Assembly: GCF_900091465.1 (NCBI RefSeq)
Contig: NZ_FMHV01000002.1
Span: 310,001 to 374,000 of the forward strand
Source of the DNA: Micromonospora rhizosphaerae
GTDB lineage: Bacteria; Actinomycetota; Actinomycetes; Mycobacteriales; Micromonosporaceae
Reading direction: 5' to 3'
Length of the DNA stretch: 64,000 nt
Positions 1 to 8,484 of the stretch are shown one piece after another. Both the position numbers and the translations under genes were made by a program. The notes below the pieces were generated by a model. That model searched no databases, was not told the DNA's origin, and saw only the letters and a list, made by a program, of their open reading frames with translations. Numbering within the stretch: position 1 is the first letter of the stretch; each line of letters begins with the position of its first letter.

Positions 1-55
1 CCAGCAGCGCACCCAGCGCTGCCGACAGCAGACGGCGTAGCGGTTGTCCGGACAC
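1..55 (-). CDS. 5' end of a probable exported protein, cut by the left edge
   Basis: A GTG at 55 on the minus strand lies 5 nt behind a GGAGG ribosome-binding site (61-65). The first 18 residues read VSGQPLRRLLSAALGALL: two arginines followed by a hydrophobic run, as at the start of a signal peptide or membrane anchor. Only the N-terminus is inside the window, so the function cannot be named. It is divergent from the Rid-family gene at 243; the 56-242 gap would carry both promoters. Confidence 0.4.
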   Translation of the reverse strand, partial: MSGQPLRRLLSAALGALL

Positions 56-242
56 ACCAGCCTCCAGTTCCCCAACCGATCGACCAACTTCTAACCGGAC
101 GATAATGGCCACGCGGAGCAAAGAACAGCTTTCGAGGACAGAAGTTCTGATGTTGAGGTCCTAACTTTTTCCGACTCACGCGAAAGTCGCCCGGGCGTTA
201 ACGGCTCGCGCGTTCGGGGCAGCGGCGGCTACGGTCGCGGTC

Positions 243-653
243 GTGACCGCCGTGCAGCTGATCCGCGCGCCCCAACTCTCCGACGTCGCCGAGTACGCGT
301 ACGCGGCCGATGTCGTGCCGCCGGCCCGGCTGGTCTTCACCGCCGGCGCCTGCCCGCTGGACGCCGAGGGCCGCACCGTCGCTCCGGGCGACCCGGCCGC
401 CCAGGCCCGCCAGGTGATGGCCAACCTGACCACCGCACTGGCCGCCGCCAGGGCCGGGCTCGCCGACGTCGTCAAGACCACGGTGTACGTGGCCAGCACC
501 GACCGCGCCGACCTGGTGGCCGTCTGGGAGGTGGTCCGGGACGTCTTCGGCGACCACGATCCGCCCAGCACCCTGCTCGGGGTGACCGTGCTCGGCTACC
601 CCGACCAGCTCGTCGAGGTCGAGGCCGTCGCCGCAGTCCGGGACGCCGCGTGA
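243..653 (+). CDS. RidA/YjgF/UK114 family protein
   Basis: This 136-aa protein has the usual length and fold of the Rid family: the VFTAG strand (residues 31-35), the KTTVYVA segment and a C-terminal VEVEAVAAV strand. Classical RidA deaminates reactive enamine/imine intermediates using an arginine in a PARS-type motif. Here the equivalent stretch reads PPSTLLGV and has no arginine, so canonical imine deaminase activity is doubtful and a Rid subgroup of unknown role is more likely. The start is GTG at 243. The last codons overlap the next gene by 4 nt (GTGA), so the two are probably co-translated. Confidence 0.8.
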   Translation: MTAVQLIRAPQLSDVAEYAYAADVVPPARLVFTAGACPLDAEGRTVAPGDPAAQARQVMANLTTALAAARAGLADVVKTTVYVASTDRADLVAVWEVVRDVFGDHDPPSTLLGVTVLGYPDQLVEVEAVAAVRDAA

Positions 654-1543
654 TCCGTTCCGCCCGCCCCGCGGACGCGCCCGCAGTGGTGGCGCTGCGT
701 GCGCTGGTGTACCCGTACCTGGTGCGCGGGGTCGAGTCGACCCGCCAGATGATCGCCGAACCGCCGCCCGGCGAGGAGTGGACCGCGTTCGTGGCCGAGG
801 TCGGCGGCCAGGTGGCCGGCTGGGTCTCGGCCTACCGGAACGGCCGTACGTCCGAGGCGGACTTCGGCGAAATCTCCCTGCTTCACGTCCACCCGCAGTA
901 TCGCGGCCAAGGCGTCGGCTTCGCGCTGCTGGGCGAGGCGCTCGGCCATCTCCGTCCGCTGGGGATCCGCCGGGTGCGGACCTGGGTGCTGACGGAGTCG
1001 CTCCCGTTCGCGCGGCGGCACGGCTTCACGCCGAGCCGGGAGCTGCGCTACTCCGCGCTCGACCTGCGGGCGACGCCGCCGCTGCCGGACGCCCCGGACG
1101 GAGTGCGGCTACTGCCGCTGGCCGGGCTCGATCCGCGCCGGCTGCACACCGCCTACGTCGCGGCCTCCTCCGACGAGCCGGGCGACACGCCCTCCGACGC
1201 GCTCGGCTACGAGAACTGGCGCTACGAGGTCTGGGACAACCTCGGGCTGGACCGGGAGGCCAGCGTGGCCGTCGAGGTCGACGGGGCGTTGGTCGCCTTC
1301 AGCCTGGTCAAGCGGGATGACGACCGGATGTGGTCGGACATGACAGCTACCCTGCCGGCATACCGTGGACGAGGGCTGGCTCGGCTGGCCAAGCTCGCCG
1401 CGCTGCACCGCGCCCACGCCGGCGGGATCAACTGCGCCTACACCTCGAACGACGAGTCCAACGCCCCGATGCTCGCGATCAACGAGCGGCTCGGCTACCG
1501 GCCGGTGGCGACCCAGTGGTCGTGCCTGCGGCAGCTCAACTGA
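650..1543 (+). CDS. Tandem-domain GNAT N-acetyltransferase
   Basis: The 297-aa protein contains two GNAT folds. The first has motif A around HPQYRGQGVGFALL (residues 82-95). The second, degenerate in part, has YRGRGLARLAKL and then the NAPMLAINERLGYRP segment typical of GNAT C-termini. Such fused acetyltransferases use acetyl-CoA to modify an amine; MshD is a well-known tandem example, but this protein is not MshD, which sits at 25872. The substrate is unknown. The GTG start overlaps the Rid-family stop by 4 nt, forming a two-gene operon. Confidence 0.85.
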   Translation: MIRSARPADAPAVVALRALVYPYLVRGVESTRQMIAEPPPGEEWTAFVAEVGGQVAGWVSAYRNGRTSEADFGEISLLHVHPQYRGQGVGFALLGEALGHLRPLGIRRVRTWVLTESLPFARRHGFTPSRELRYSALDLRATPPLPDAPDGVRLLPLAGLDPRRLHTAYVAASSDEPGDTPSDALGYENWRYEVWDNLGLDREASVAVEVDGALVAFSLVKRDDDRMWSDMTATLPAYRGRGLARLAKLAALHRAHAGGINCAYTSNDESNAPMLAINERLGYRPVATQWSCLRQLN

Positions 1544-1547
1544 CGGG

Positions 1548-2063
1548 TCAGCCGGCGGCGGCGACCCGCTCGGCGGTCGCGTACGTGTCGGCGCCGAAGA
1601 GCACCAGCCGGGCCTCGGTGACGTTCGTCGGGGAGGCCGGGCGCAGCACGCAGAGCGCCTGACGGACCGCGTCCTCGACCGGCCAGCCGTAGACGCCGGC
1701 GGAGATCAGCGGGAACGCCACGGTGGCCGCGCCCAGCTCGTCGGCGATCCGCAGGCCGTTGGCGTAGCAGTCGCGCAGCAGCGCGGACCGGTCCTCGCTC
1801 GCCGACCAGACCGGCCCGACGGTGTGGATCACCCAGCGAGCCGGCAGGTTGCCGGCGGTGGTGGCCACCGCCTCGCCGGTGGGCAGGCCTCCGCCGTACC
1901 GGGAGGCGCGCAGCGCCCGGCACTCCTCGAGGATCACCGGCCCGCCCTTGCGGTGGATCGCACCGTCCACTCCCCCGCCGCCGAGCAGCGACGAGTTGGC
2001 CGCGTTGACGACCGCGTCCACCTGCTGGGCGGTGATGTCCCCCTGGATCAGGGTGATCTCCAT
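1548..2063 (-). CDS. Macro domain protein (putative O-acetyl-ADP-ribose deacetylase)
   Basis: A 171-aa single macro domain. The ADP-ribose binding signatures are clear: QGDIT (residues 7-11), AVVNAANSSLLGGGGVDGAI near residue 18-37 and the ISAGVYGWP loop near 122. It resembles the YmdB/MacroD group, which hydrolyse O-acetyl-ADP-ribose and mono-ADP-ribosyl adducts; NAAN and the GGGGVDGAI loop are retained. It lies one base downstream of the EI24-type membrane gene on the same strand and converges with the GNAT gene ending at 1543. The substrate is inferred from the family only. Confidence 0.88.
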   Translation of the reverse strand: MEITLIQGDITAQQVDAVVNAANSSLLGGGGVDGAIHRKGGPVILEECRALRASRYGGGLPTGEAVATTAGNLPARWVIHTVGPVWSASEDRSALLRDCYANGLRIADELGAATVAFPLISAGVYGWPVEDAVRQALCVLRPASPTNVTEARLVLFGADTYATAERVAAAG

Positions 2064-2064
2064 G

Positions 2065-2856
2065 TCAGCGCTCCTCGATGGACTGGCCGAGTGACCGGCG
2101 GGCGAGCAGGGTGGCCCCGGCCACGGCGGCGGGCATGACCAGCACCGCGCCGAGCGGGATCAGGAAGCAGACGAAGACGGCCACGCCGAAGCCGAGCGTG
2201 GTGGGCCGGTCCGCCTTCAGCAGCGAGCGGCGGTCCGGCAGCCGCATCCCCCGCCGGTAGAAGGGCGCGCCCACCAGCTCCAGGGACAGGAACCAGCCGC
2301 CCACGGCCGCGCCGATCACCGGTACGACGGTCTGGCCCACCACCGGGAGGAAGCCGGCCGCGAAGAGCGGGATGCCGACCAGCGCCGAGATCGCCACCAG
2401 CCGCACCGAGTCGGCGATGCTGCGGCGCAGCGACGCCCAGAACGACACCTCCACGGCGCCCGGGGTCCCGCCGTACCGCTCCTCGACCCGCTCGGAGATC
2501 TTCTCGTAGAACGGGTCACCGATCACCAGGGTGACCGCGGTGAAGGTGACCACCGCGAGCAGGCCGCCCAGCCCCAGGAACGCCGGCCCGGCGATCACCC
2601 GGACCAGGCCGCGCGGGGTCGCAGACCAGTCATCGGCGAACGGGGTGACCAGCGCGGCGAGGTCGTCCACGAAGTACACCAGGGTGGCGAACGCGGCGAC
2701 GAAGAGCGCACCGGAGATGAGCGCCGGCAGCACGCCCAGCAGCATCAGGCCGGGGCTGCGCACGTACAGGCCGATGCCGCGCAGCAGCAGCCCGGCGCCG
2801 GAGAGGAACCGGCCGACGGCACCGACGACCGGGGCGGCGAGGCGGGGTGCGTTCAC
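2065..2856 (-). CDS. EI24 domain (CysZ-like) integral membrane protein
   Basis: About 263 aa from the GTG at 2856 (VNAPRLAAPVVG). An in-frame TTG at 2883 would add nine residues, but the GTG start fits the family better. Four or more hydrophobic segments are visible (LMLLGVLPALISGALFV, FLGLGGLLAVVTFTAVTL, a VGIPLFAAGFLPVVG region, and a C-terminal pair). The cytoplasmic YEKISERVEERYGG loop follows GDPFYEK, which is characteristic of EI24/CysZ proteins. Bacterial CysZ is linked to sulfate uptake, but no sulfate genes adjoin this one, so transport is only a family-based guess. Confidence 0.8.
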   Translation of the reverse strand: MNAPRLAAPVVGAVGRFLSGAGLLLRGIGLYVRSPGLMLLGVLPALISGALFVAAFATLVYFVDDLAALVTPFADDWSATPRGLVRVIAGPAFLGLGGLLAVVTFTAVTLVIGDPFYEKISERVEERYGGTPGAVEVSFWASLRRSIADSVRLVAISALVGIPLFAAGFLPVVGQTVVPVIGAAVGGWFLSLELVGAPFYRRGMRLPDRRSLLKADRPTTLGFGVAVFVCFLIPLGAVLVMPAAVAGATLLARRSLGQSIEER

Positions 2857-2926
2857 GACCGCAGAGCCTAGGGCCTGTGTCAAGGTCGGTGAGGCGTCCG
2901 TTCAATCCGGTGCCGCGGGTTCCGGA

Positions 2927-3847
2927 TCAAGACGCCACGTCCGTTGCGATGGTCCAGAGCCGTTCGGCGGTTTCCGGGTCCACGGCGTACGCGGCGACCC
3001 CGGCGGGCACGCCGGTCGGCCGCTCCCGGACCACCGGTGCCTCATTGCAGTCCTCGAAGTAGCGGCCGCCAACGCCGGTCAGCAGCGGTGAGGCGGCCAC
3101 CAGCACCGAGGTCGCGGCGCCCTGGGCGGGGGTCTTGTGGAGCTCGGGTGGCGACTGCAACCCGCCCATGTACTTCTGCAGCTTGGTAGCGACAGCGCCC
3201 GGGTGTACCGCGTTGGCGAGGATGCCCTCGCCCGCCCAGCGGCGGGTCGCCTCGACGGCGAGGAGCACATTGGCGGTCTTCGACTCGGCGTACGCGCCGA
3301 TGGGGTCGTAGGGGCGGGAGTGGCAGTCGAGGTCGTCGAGGACGGCTGGGGCGAAGAGATGGGCGTTGGAGCTGACCGAGACGATCCGCGCCCCGTCGGC
3401 CCGCGACAGGGCGTCGTGCAGTCCGACGGTCAGCGCGAAGTGCCCGAGGAAGTTGACCCCGAACTGCATCTCATGGCCCTGCGGGGTACGGGTGAGCTCC
3501 GGCAGGGCCATGATCCCGGCGTTGTTGACCAGCATGTGCAGCGGCCCCTGCCAAGCGTCGACGAACTCGCGGACCGACGTGAGGTCGGCCAGGTCAAGGG
3601 GGGCGGCGGTGACTTCTGGATTGCCGGTCGACCGGGCGATCTCGGCCGCGTTCACGTTCCCCGCCTCGACGTTGCGCACGGGGAGGACGACGGCGGCGCC
3701 GGCGCGGGCCAGGGCCCGGGCGGTCTCTCTACCGACGCCGGAGGCGGCGCCGGTGACCACGGCACGGGTGCCGGTCAGGTCCACGCCGGCCAGGACGTCA
3801 TCGGCGGTCGAGGCGAATCCGAATGGTGTCGTCAAGGTTTGCGTCAT
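2927..3847 (-). CDS. Short-chain dehydrogenase/reductase (SDR)
   Basis: A 306-aa classical-type SDR starting at the ATG at 3847. The open frame continues upstream without plausible protein sequence. Visible motifs are the NAD(P)-binding TGAASGVG near residue 30, the NNAG motif, the active-site serine in VSVSSNAH and the catalytic YAESK. The overall pattern resembles retinol-dehydrogenase/WWOX-like SDRs. The adjacent WYL regulator is transcribed divergently from 3979, and the 131-nt gap probably holds a shared promoter region, so that regulator may control this gene. The substrate is unknown. Confidence 0.87.
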   Translation of the reverse strand: MTQTLTTPFGFASTADDVLAGVDLTGTRAVVTGAASGVGRETARALARAGAAVVLPVRNVEAGNVNAAEIARSTGNPEVTAAPLDLADLTSVREFVDAWQGPLHMLVNNAGIMALPELTRTPQGHEMQFGVNFLGHFALTVGLHDALSRADGARIVSVSSNAHLFAPAVLDDLDCHSRPYDPIGAYAESKTANVLLAVEATRRWAGEGILANAVHPGAVATKLQKYMGGLQSPPELHKTPAQGAATSVLVAASPLLTGVGGRYFEDCNEAPVVRERPTGVPAGVAAYAVDPETAERLWTIATDVAS

Positions 3848-3978
3848 GGCTCGATGATGCGGCGAGTCATCACCGACAGTGAGGATCTCGCTGGTACTGG
3901 TACCGGCAGGGACAGGATCCGCGGCCACCGCCGGGTACCCGGACTGGCGACGGGGCAGCCGCGGGGCAGGATGGATCG

Positions 3979-5043
3979 GTGCGCGCGTCCCGGCTGATCT
4001 CGCTGGTCCTGCTCCTGCAGTCGCGGGAGACGATGACCGCGACCGCACTGGCCCGGGAGCTGGAGGTCTCCGAGCGGACGGTCTACCGGGACGTGCTGGC
4101 GCTCTCCGCCGCCGGGGTGCCGGTCTACGCCGATCGCGGCCGGGCCGGCGGCTACCGTCTGCTCGGCGGCTACCGCACCCGGCTGACCGGGCTGACCCGG
4201 GACGAGGCGGAGGCGCTCTTCCTGGCCGGGCTGCCCGGTCCGGCCGGCGACATGGGGTTGGCCGACGCGGTGGCGGCCGCCGAGCTGAAGGTGCTGGCCG
4301 CACTGCCGCCGAGCCTGCGGGACGCGCCCGCCCGCACGGGACAGCGGTTCCACCTGGACGTCCCGGGCTGGTTCCGGGAGGCCGGGCCGCCGCCGTGGCT
4401 GACCGAGTTGGCCCGGGCGGTCTGGCGCGACCGGGTGGTGGAGCTGCGCTACCGGCGCGGTGGGCGGGAGGTGGCCCGCTCGGTGCAGCCGTACGGGCTG
4501 GTCCTCAAGAGCGGAACCTGGTACCTGGTCGGCCGGGTCGGCGCGGACGTGCGCACCTACCGGGTGGACCGGGTGGTCGGCGTCGAGGTGGGCGAGGAGA
4601 CCTTCGACCGGGGCGAGGGCTTCGACCTGGCCGGGTACTGGCGGGAGCAGGCCGAGGCGTTCCTCCGGGGCATGTTCACCGAACGGGTCACCGTCCGGCT
4701 CAGCCCCGCCGGCCTGCGGGCGCTGCGCTGGGCGGCGGAGGCCCGTTTCGCGTACGACGAGGCGGTGGCCGCCGCCGGCGAGCCCGACGGGCAGGGGTGG
4801 GTGGTGACCCGCCTGCCCGTCGAGTCCGTGCCCGTGGCGTACGACGTGCTGCTCCGGCTCGGCCCGGAGGTGGAGGTGCTCGACCCGCCGGAGCTGCGAG
4901 CCCGCTTCGCCGAGGCGGCACGACGGTCGGCAGCGCTCTACGCCGCCGGCGACCCGCGGGACGCGTCGGCACCGGACGGGTCGGCCATGGCCGCGCCGGA
5001 CGCGTCGCGCACCGCCGCGGTGGACGGGCCGGGTCAGCGGTAG
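3979..5043 (+). CDS. WYL domain-containing HTH transcriptional regulator (YafY/DeoR-like)
   Basis: This 354-aa protein begins with a winged HTH (TATALARELEVSERTVYRD, residues 17-35), then GRAGGYRL typical of YafY-like regulators. A WYL domain around residues 150-210 includes the GTWYLVGR motif. WYL domains bind ligands or nucleic acids. Residues 315-354 are a low-complexity Asp/Ala/Pro tail. It starts at GTG 3979 and converges with the next SDR gene, overlapping its 3' end by 10 nt. Flanked by two SDR genes, it may regulate either. The divergent one (2927-3847) is the better candidate. Confidence 0.87.
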   Translation: MRASRLISLVLLLQSRETMTATALARELEVSERTVYRDVLALSAAGVPVYADRGRAGGYRLLGGYRTRLTGLTRDEAEALFLAGLPGPAGDMGLADAVAAAELKVLAALPPSLRDAPARTGQRFHLDVPGWFREAGPPPWLTELARAVWRDRVVELRYRRGGREVARSVQPYGLVLKSGTWYLVGRVGADVRTYRVDRVVGVEVGEETFDRGEGFDLAGYWREQAEAFLRGMFTERVTVRLSPAGLRALRWAAEARFAYDEAVAAAGEPDGQGWVVTRLPVESVPVAYDVLLRLGPEVEVLDPPELRARFAEAARRSAALYAAGDPRDASAPDGSAMAAPDASRTAAVDGPGQR

Positions 5044-5948
5044 CCGGTGTCGTCCGCCGGCTTCCCGGCCGCGATCACCTCCTCGTGGTAGCGGAAGAAG
5101 TCCGGGCGGGTGCCGTCGAGGTCGGTGAAGCCGTACACCTGGGCGAGCCCGCCGGCGTGGACGGACCGGCCGTTCCAGCGGGCCCGGTCTGGGTCGGCGG
5201 CGAGGGCGGCCACCGCGCGCCCGACGAAGGCCGGCGTCTCCGACATGACGAAGTGCGGGTCCTTGGCCGCGCCGTCCCGCCAGTTGGCCTCGGTGACGCC
5301 GAAGTGCTCCAGCATCGCCTCGGAGCGCAGCCAGCCGGGGGTGAGCGCCACCGCGGTGCAGCCGTGCGGCGCCAACTCCTTCGCCTGGGCGAAGGCGAGC
5401 CGGTTGACCGAGACCTTGGCCAGGTCGTAGAAGACGGACTCCCGGTAGTTGGCGTCGTTGTAGTCGTTGGTGCCGTCCCCCATCTCCACCACCAGTCCGC
5501 CCGGCCGGCGGATGAGCAGCGGCAGGGCGAAGTGGCTGGTGATGATGTGCGTGTCGATCGCCAGCCGCAGGGTGCGGAGGCCCTGGTCCAGCGGCTGCTC
5601 CCAGACCGGCCGGTGCCAGGTGGTCAACGGATCGCCGCCCCAGATGTCGTTCACCAGCACGTCGAGACGGCCCTGCTCGGAGTCGATCCGGTCGACCAGG
5701 CGGCGTACCTGATCGGGGTCCAGGTGGTCGACGGCGATGCCGATGCCGGTGCCGCCCGCGGCGGTGACCAGTTCGGCGGTCTCCTCGATGGTCTCCGGCC
5801 GGTTCATCTCGGACCGGCGTTCCCGGGTGCTGCGGCCGGTGGCATAGACGGTGGCCCCGGCCGCGCCGAGCTGGACGGCGATCTGCCGGCCCGCGCCCCG
5901 GGTCGCCCCGGCGACGAGCGCGATCTTCCCTGTCAGCGGTTTCCTCAT
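5034..5948 (-). CDS. Short-chain dehydrogenase/reductase (SDR)
   Basis: A 304-aa SDR taken from the ATG at 5948 (MRKPLTGKIALV); an in-frame upstream start at 5969 would add seven residues. The nucleotide-binding motif is GATRGAGR, a Rossmann arginine pair follows in YATGRSTRERR, and the catalytic Tyr-Lys lies in FYDLAKVSVNR. The NNAG motif is replaced by VNDIWGG, as in a subset of SDRs with the same conserved WGG context. The substrate is unknown. The end overlaps the WYL regulator tail by 10 nt in convergent orientation. Confidence 0.85.
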   Translation of the reverse strand: MRKPLTGKIALVAGATRGAGRQIAVQLGAAGATVYATGRSTRERRSEMNRPETIEETAELVTAAGGTGIGIAVDHLDPDQVRRLVDRIDSEQGRLDVLVNDIWGGDPLTTWHRPVWEQPLDQGLRTLRLAIDTHIITSHFALPLLIRRPGGLVVEMGDGTNDYNDANYRESVFYDLAKVSVNRLAFAQAKELAPHGCTAVALTPGWLRSEAMLEHFGVTEANWRDGAAKDPHFVMSETPAFVGRAVAALAADPDRARWNGRSVHAGGLAQVYGFTDLDGTRPDFFRYHEEVIAAGKPADDTGYR

Positions 5949-6025
5949 GGGGTCAAAGGCTGTCAGCAATACCTGACAGCCGAAGTCGGGTTTCCGGAGT
6001 GACCCGGATCCGCGATGATGCCGGC

Positions 6026-6763
6026 ATGCACGTGCTGCTCTGCGGGATCGTCGGCTCGGTCGCCTACGGCCTGGCCGGCCCCGGCTCGGACGTGGACCGG
6101 CTCGGCGTCTTCGCCGCGCCGACCGTGGCCTTCCACGGCCTGCACCCGCCCCGGGAGTCGGTGGTGACCACCGAGCCGGACGTCACCCTGCACGAGGCCG
6201 CGAAATACTGCCGCCTCGCGCTGAGCGGCAATCCCACCGCCACCGAGCTGATGTGGCTGCCGGACGACTGTTACGAGACCCGGACGGAGTTCGGCGAGCG
6301 GCTGATCGCCATCCGCTCGGCCTTTCTCAGCGCACCCCGGGTCCGCGACGCCTACCTCGGGTACGCCACCCAGCAGTTCCGCAGGCTGGCCTCGCGCGAC
6401 GCCGACGGCTCCAGGTCGCGGCGCGGCGTCAGACGCGCCGAGCTGGAGTCGTCGCAGGCCGGCGGCCGGCTGCGCTCGGCGAAGCACGCCCGGCACCTGG
6501 CTCGCCTGGTCCACCAGGGACGGCTCCTGTACGCCACGGGCGTCCTGCAGATCCGGCTGGACGACCCGGAGTGGTTCCGGGCCTTCGGGGAGCGGGTCGC
6601 CGGTGGGGCGCTGGACGAGGCGCGGGCACTGATCGCCGAGGCGGAACGGGACTTCGACAGCGTGCGCACCCCGCTGCCCGACCGGCCCGACGAGGAGACC
6701 GTCGAGCGCTGGCTGCTCGACGTCCGCGCCGCCCACCTGCCGCCGGAACTCCGGCGCGGGTAG
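6026..6763 (+). CDS. DNA polymerase beta superfamily nucleotidyltransferase
   Basis: About 245 aa from the ATG at 6026; a GTG at 5999 is also in frame but adds unconserved residues. The N-terminus has the minimal nucleotidyltransferase signature GSVAYGL followed by GSDVDRLGVF, giving the GS and Asp-x-Asp metal-binding pattern. A family-typical KYCRLALSGNPTATELMW helix follows. Proteins of this type (sometimes called RlaP-like) are predicted to transfer nucleotides to RNA or small molecules; no partner gene such as an RNA ligase adjoins here. It is monocistronic, and its stop is followed within 3 nt by a relic of a VOC gene on the opposite strand. Confidence 0.75.
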   Translation: MHVLLCGIVGSVAYGLAGPGSDVDRLGVFAAPTVAFHGLHPPRESVVTTEPDVTLHEAAKYCRLALSGNPTATELMWLPDDCYETRTEFGERLIAIRSAFLSAPRVRDAYLGYATQQFRRLASRDADGSRSRRGVRRAELESSQAGGRLRSAKHARHLARLVHQGRLLYATGVLQIRLDDPEWFRAFGERVAGGALDEARALIAEAERDFDSVRTPLPDRPDEETVERWLLDVRAAHLPPELRRG

Positions 6764-6765
6764 CG

Positions 6766-6852
6766 TCACTGCACGTCGAACTCGTTGCCCTCCGGGTCGG
6801 CCATGGTGGTGTGCACGCTGCCCCGGTCGGCGACCTCCCGAGCCACGTCAGT
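6766..6852 (-). pseudogene. C-terminal relic of a VOC/glyoxalase-family protein
   Basis: On the minus strand a stop at 6766-6768 is preceded by an open stretch that translates to VAREVADRGSVHTTMADPEG followed by NEFDVQ. ADPEGNEFDV is the hallmark C-terminus of vicinal-oxygen-chelate domain proteins. The rest of the gene is absent: upstream lies the intact AlaX-like gene in another frame. This is a 3' fragment left by a deletion or rearrangement. Confidence 0.7.
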
Positions 6853-7585
6853 CGACCAGCCTGACCCGGACCCGGCGGTTGGCGCGGCCCTTGCTCTCCA
6901 CCTTGACCACCTGGACCTTGCCGATCTGGGCGGTCGAGGCGACGTGCGTGCCGCCGTCGGCCTGCACGTCCAGCCCGACGATGTCGACGATCCGGACCTC
7001 CTGCTCGTCCGGCGGGATCAGGTTGGACTGGGTACGGATGATGTCCGGCAGGGCCAGCGCCTCGGCCCGGGGCAGGACCCGGACCGCGACCGCCCGGTCC
7101 GCGGCCACCTCGGCGTTGACCAGCTCCTCGATCCGGCTCTTGAAGTCCGGCGGCACCTCGGGGAGGTTGAAGTCCATCCGGGCGTCACCGGGCTCCATGT
7201 TGCCACCGGTGACCAGCGCGCCGAAGTCGCGGAACACCACCCCGCAGAGGACGTGCAGCCCGGAGTGGGTACGCATCAGCCGGGTCCGCCGGTCGTCCTC
7301 GACGGCGCCGGTGACCGTGGTGCCGGCCGGCGGCAGCGGATCACCCTCGGCGGGGATCAGGTAGAGGTCGTCGCCCTTGCGGGTGCCCACGATCCGGGTC
7401 TGCACCCCCTGCCAGAGCAGCACCCCGTGGTCCGGCGGCTGTCCACCGCCGCCCGGGTAGAAGGCCGACCGGTCCAGCACGATGCCCTGTTCGGGATCGG
7501 CCGCCAGCACCGTGCACTCCCACTCCCGCAGGGTGGGGTCGGCGAGGTCGAGTCGGTGCGTACGGCCGTGATGTGTGACGCCCAT
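6848..7585 (-). CDS. AlaX-like alanyl-tRNA editing protein
   Basis: A 245-aa protein from the ATG at 7585. It matches the editing domain of alanyl-tRNA synthetase: FYPGGGGQPPDHG near the N-terminus, the zinc-binding THSGLHVL (HxxxH) and the second metal motif in QADGGTHVAST. In many AlaX proteins the second motif is CGGTH; here Asp replaces Cys, which alters one zinc ligand. The expected role is hydrolysis of mischarged Ser- or Gly-tRNA(Ala). It lies 11 nt downstream of an alpha/beta hydrolase gene on the same strand, so co-transcription is likely. Confidence 0.85.
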   Translation of the reverse strand: MGVTHHGRTHRLDLADPTLREWECTVLAADPEQGIVLDRSAFYPGGGGQPPDHGVLLWQGVQTRIVGTRKGDDLYLIPAEGDPLPPAGTTVTGAVEDDRRTRLMRTHSGLHVLCGVVFRDFGALVTGGNMEPGDARMDFNLPEVPPDFKSRIEELVNAEVAADRAVAVRVLPRAEALALPDIIRTQSNLIPPDEQEVRIVDIVGLDVQADGGTHVASTAQIGKVQVVKVESKGRANRRVRVRLVD

Positions 7586-7596
7586 GACAGGCGACG

Positions 7597-8484
7597 TTAC
7601 CCGTTGAGGAAGGACGAGATCCGCTCCCGCAGGTCGGCGCGTTCCGACCAGAGCACGCCCGGGCGGTCGTACACGTGCAGGGTGGCATTCGGCAGCGCGG
7701 CGGCGAGCGCCTCGGCGACCGCCGCCGGGTGCAGGTCGTCGCCGGCGCAGCCGATCACCAGCGCCGGCGCGGTGACCGAGGCGAGCGCGGCGGCGTCCCG
7801 CAGCGGCGCCTGCTCGGGCAGGCTGGCCAGCCCGGGGGCGAGCCCGTCCCGGAGCAGCTGGTCGAGCCGCTGCCGCAGGTACGCCCAGCCGGCCGGCGTG
7901 TTGCGCACGGCGGCCGGCAGCTCCATCGACACGACCTCGGCGACGGCGGAGGCGTCGCCGCTCTCCACCGCGTCGAGCAGGTCGGTCAGCCGTTCCCGAG
8001 CCGCCGCGCCGCGCGGCTTGTCCAGCACCGCGGGCAGGAAGAAGACCAGCCGGTCGAAGCGGTCCGGGCTCTCCACCAGCAGCCGGCAGAGGGCACCGGC
8101 GCCGAGGCTGACGCCGAAGGCCCGGGTGGCGCCACCGAGGTCGGCGATGGCCCGCAGGTCCCGGGCCAGGTCGAGGTAGCTCCACGGACCGGGCGGCGAG
8201 TCGGAGCGACCGTGCCCGCGGAACTGGAAGAAGATCTTGCGACCGGTGACCGCGCTGCCGAACGGGCGGGTGGTGGCGATCCCGTTGCCGAGCCCGTGCG
8301 CGAAGACGGTGACCGGGTCACCGGCGCCGGTGACCAGCCGCTCCAGCCGTACGCCGTGCGGGGTGGTGACCAGCTCGGTCTCCGGCTCGGGGAGCGCGGG
8401 TCGGCCGGTGCGGGGCGCTCCCGGGCCGGGACCCCAGGTGCGGGGACCACCGTCCGGCGGCGGGGGCCAGCGGAAACCCCTCAC
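7597..8484 (-). CDS. Alpha/beta hydrolase
   Basis: A 295-aa alpha/beta-fold hydrolase. The oxyanion HGLGNG motif, the nucleophile elbow GVSLGAG and an acid-bearing loop GCAGDDLHP are present. The C-terminal region where the catalytic histidine is expected reads YDRPGVLWSERADL, with no obvious histidine, so activity is uncertain. The first 35 residues are proline/glycine-rich. The start is GTG at 8484, overlapping the stop of the DUF2516 gene by 4 nt (GTGA), which indicates translational coupling. The substrate is unknown. Confidence 0.78.
   Translation of the reverse strand: MRGFRWPPPPDGGPRTWGPGPGAPRTGRPALPEPETELVTTPHGVRLERLVTGAGDPVTVFAHGLGNGIATTRPFGSAVTGRKIFFQFRGHGRSDSPPGPWSYLDLARDLRAIADLGGATRAFGVSLGAGALCRLLVESPDRFDRLVFFLPAVLDKPRGAAARERLTDLLDAVESGDASAVAEVVSMELPAAVRNTPAGWAYLRQRLDQLLRDGLAPGLASLPEQAPLRDAAALASVTAPALVIGCAGDDLHPAAVAEALAAALPNATLHVYDRPGVLWSERADLRERISSFLNG

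Noticed and set aside
139..149. CAGAAGTTCTG palindrome in the left-edge promoter region
   Set aside because: It resembles a short operator but does not match the actinobacterial LexA or other known boxes, and single 11-bp palindromes are common by chance.
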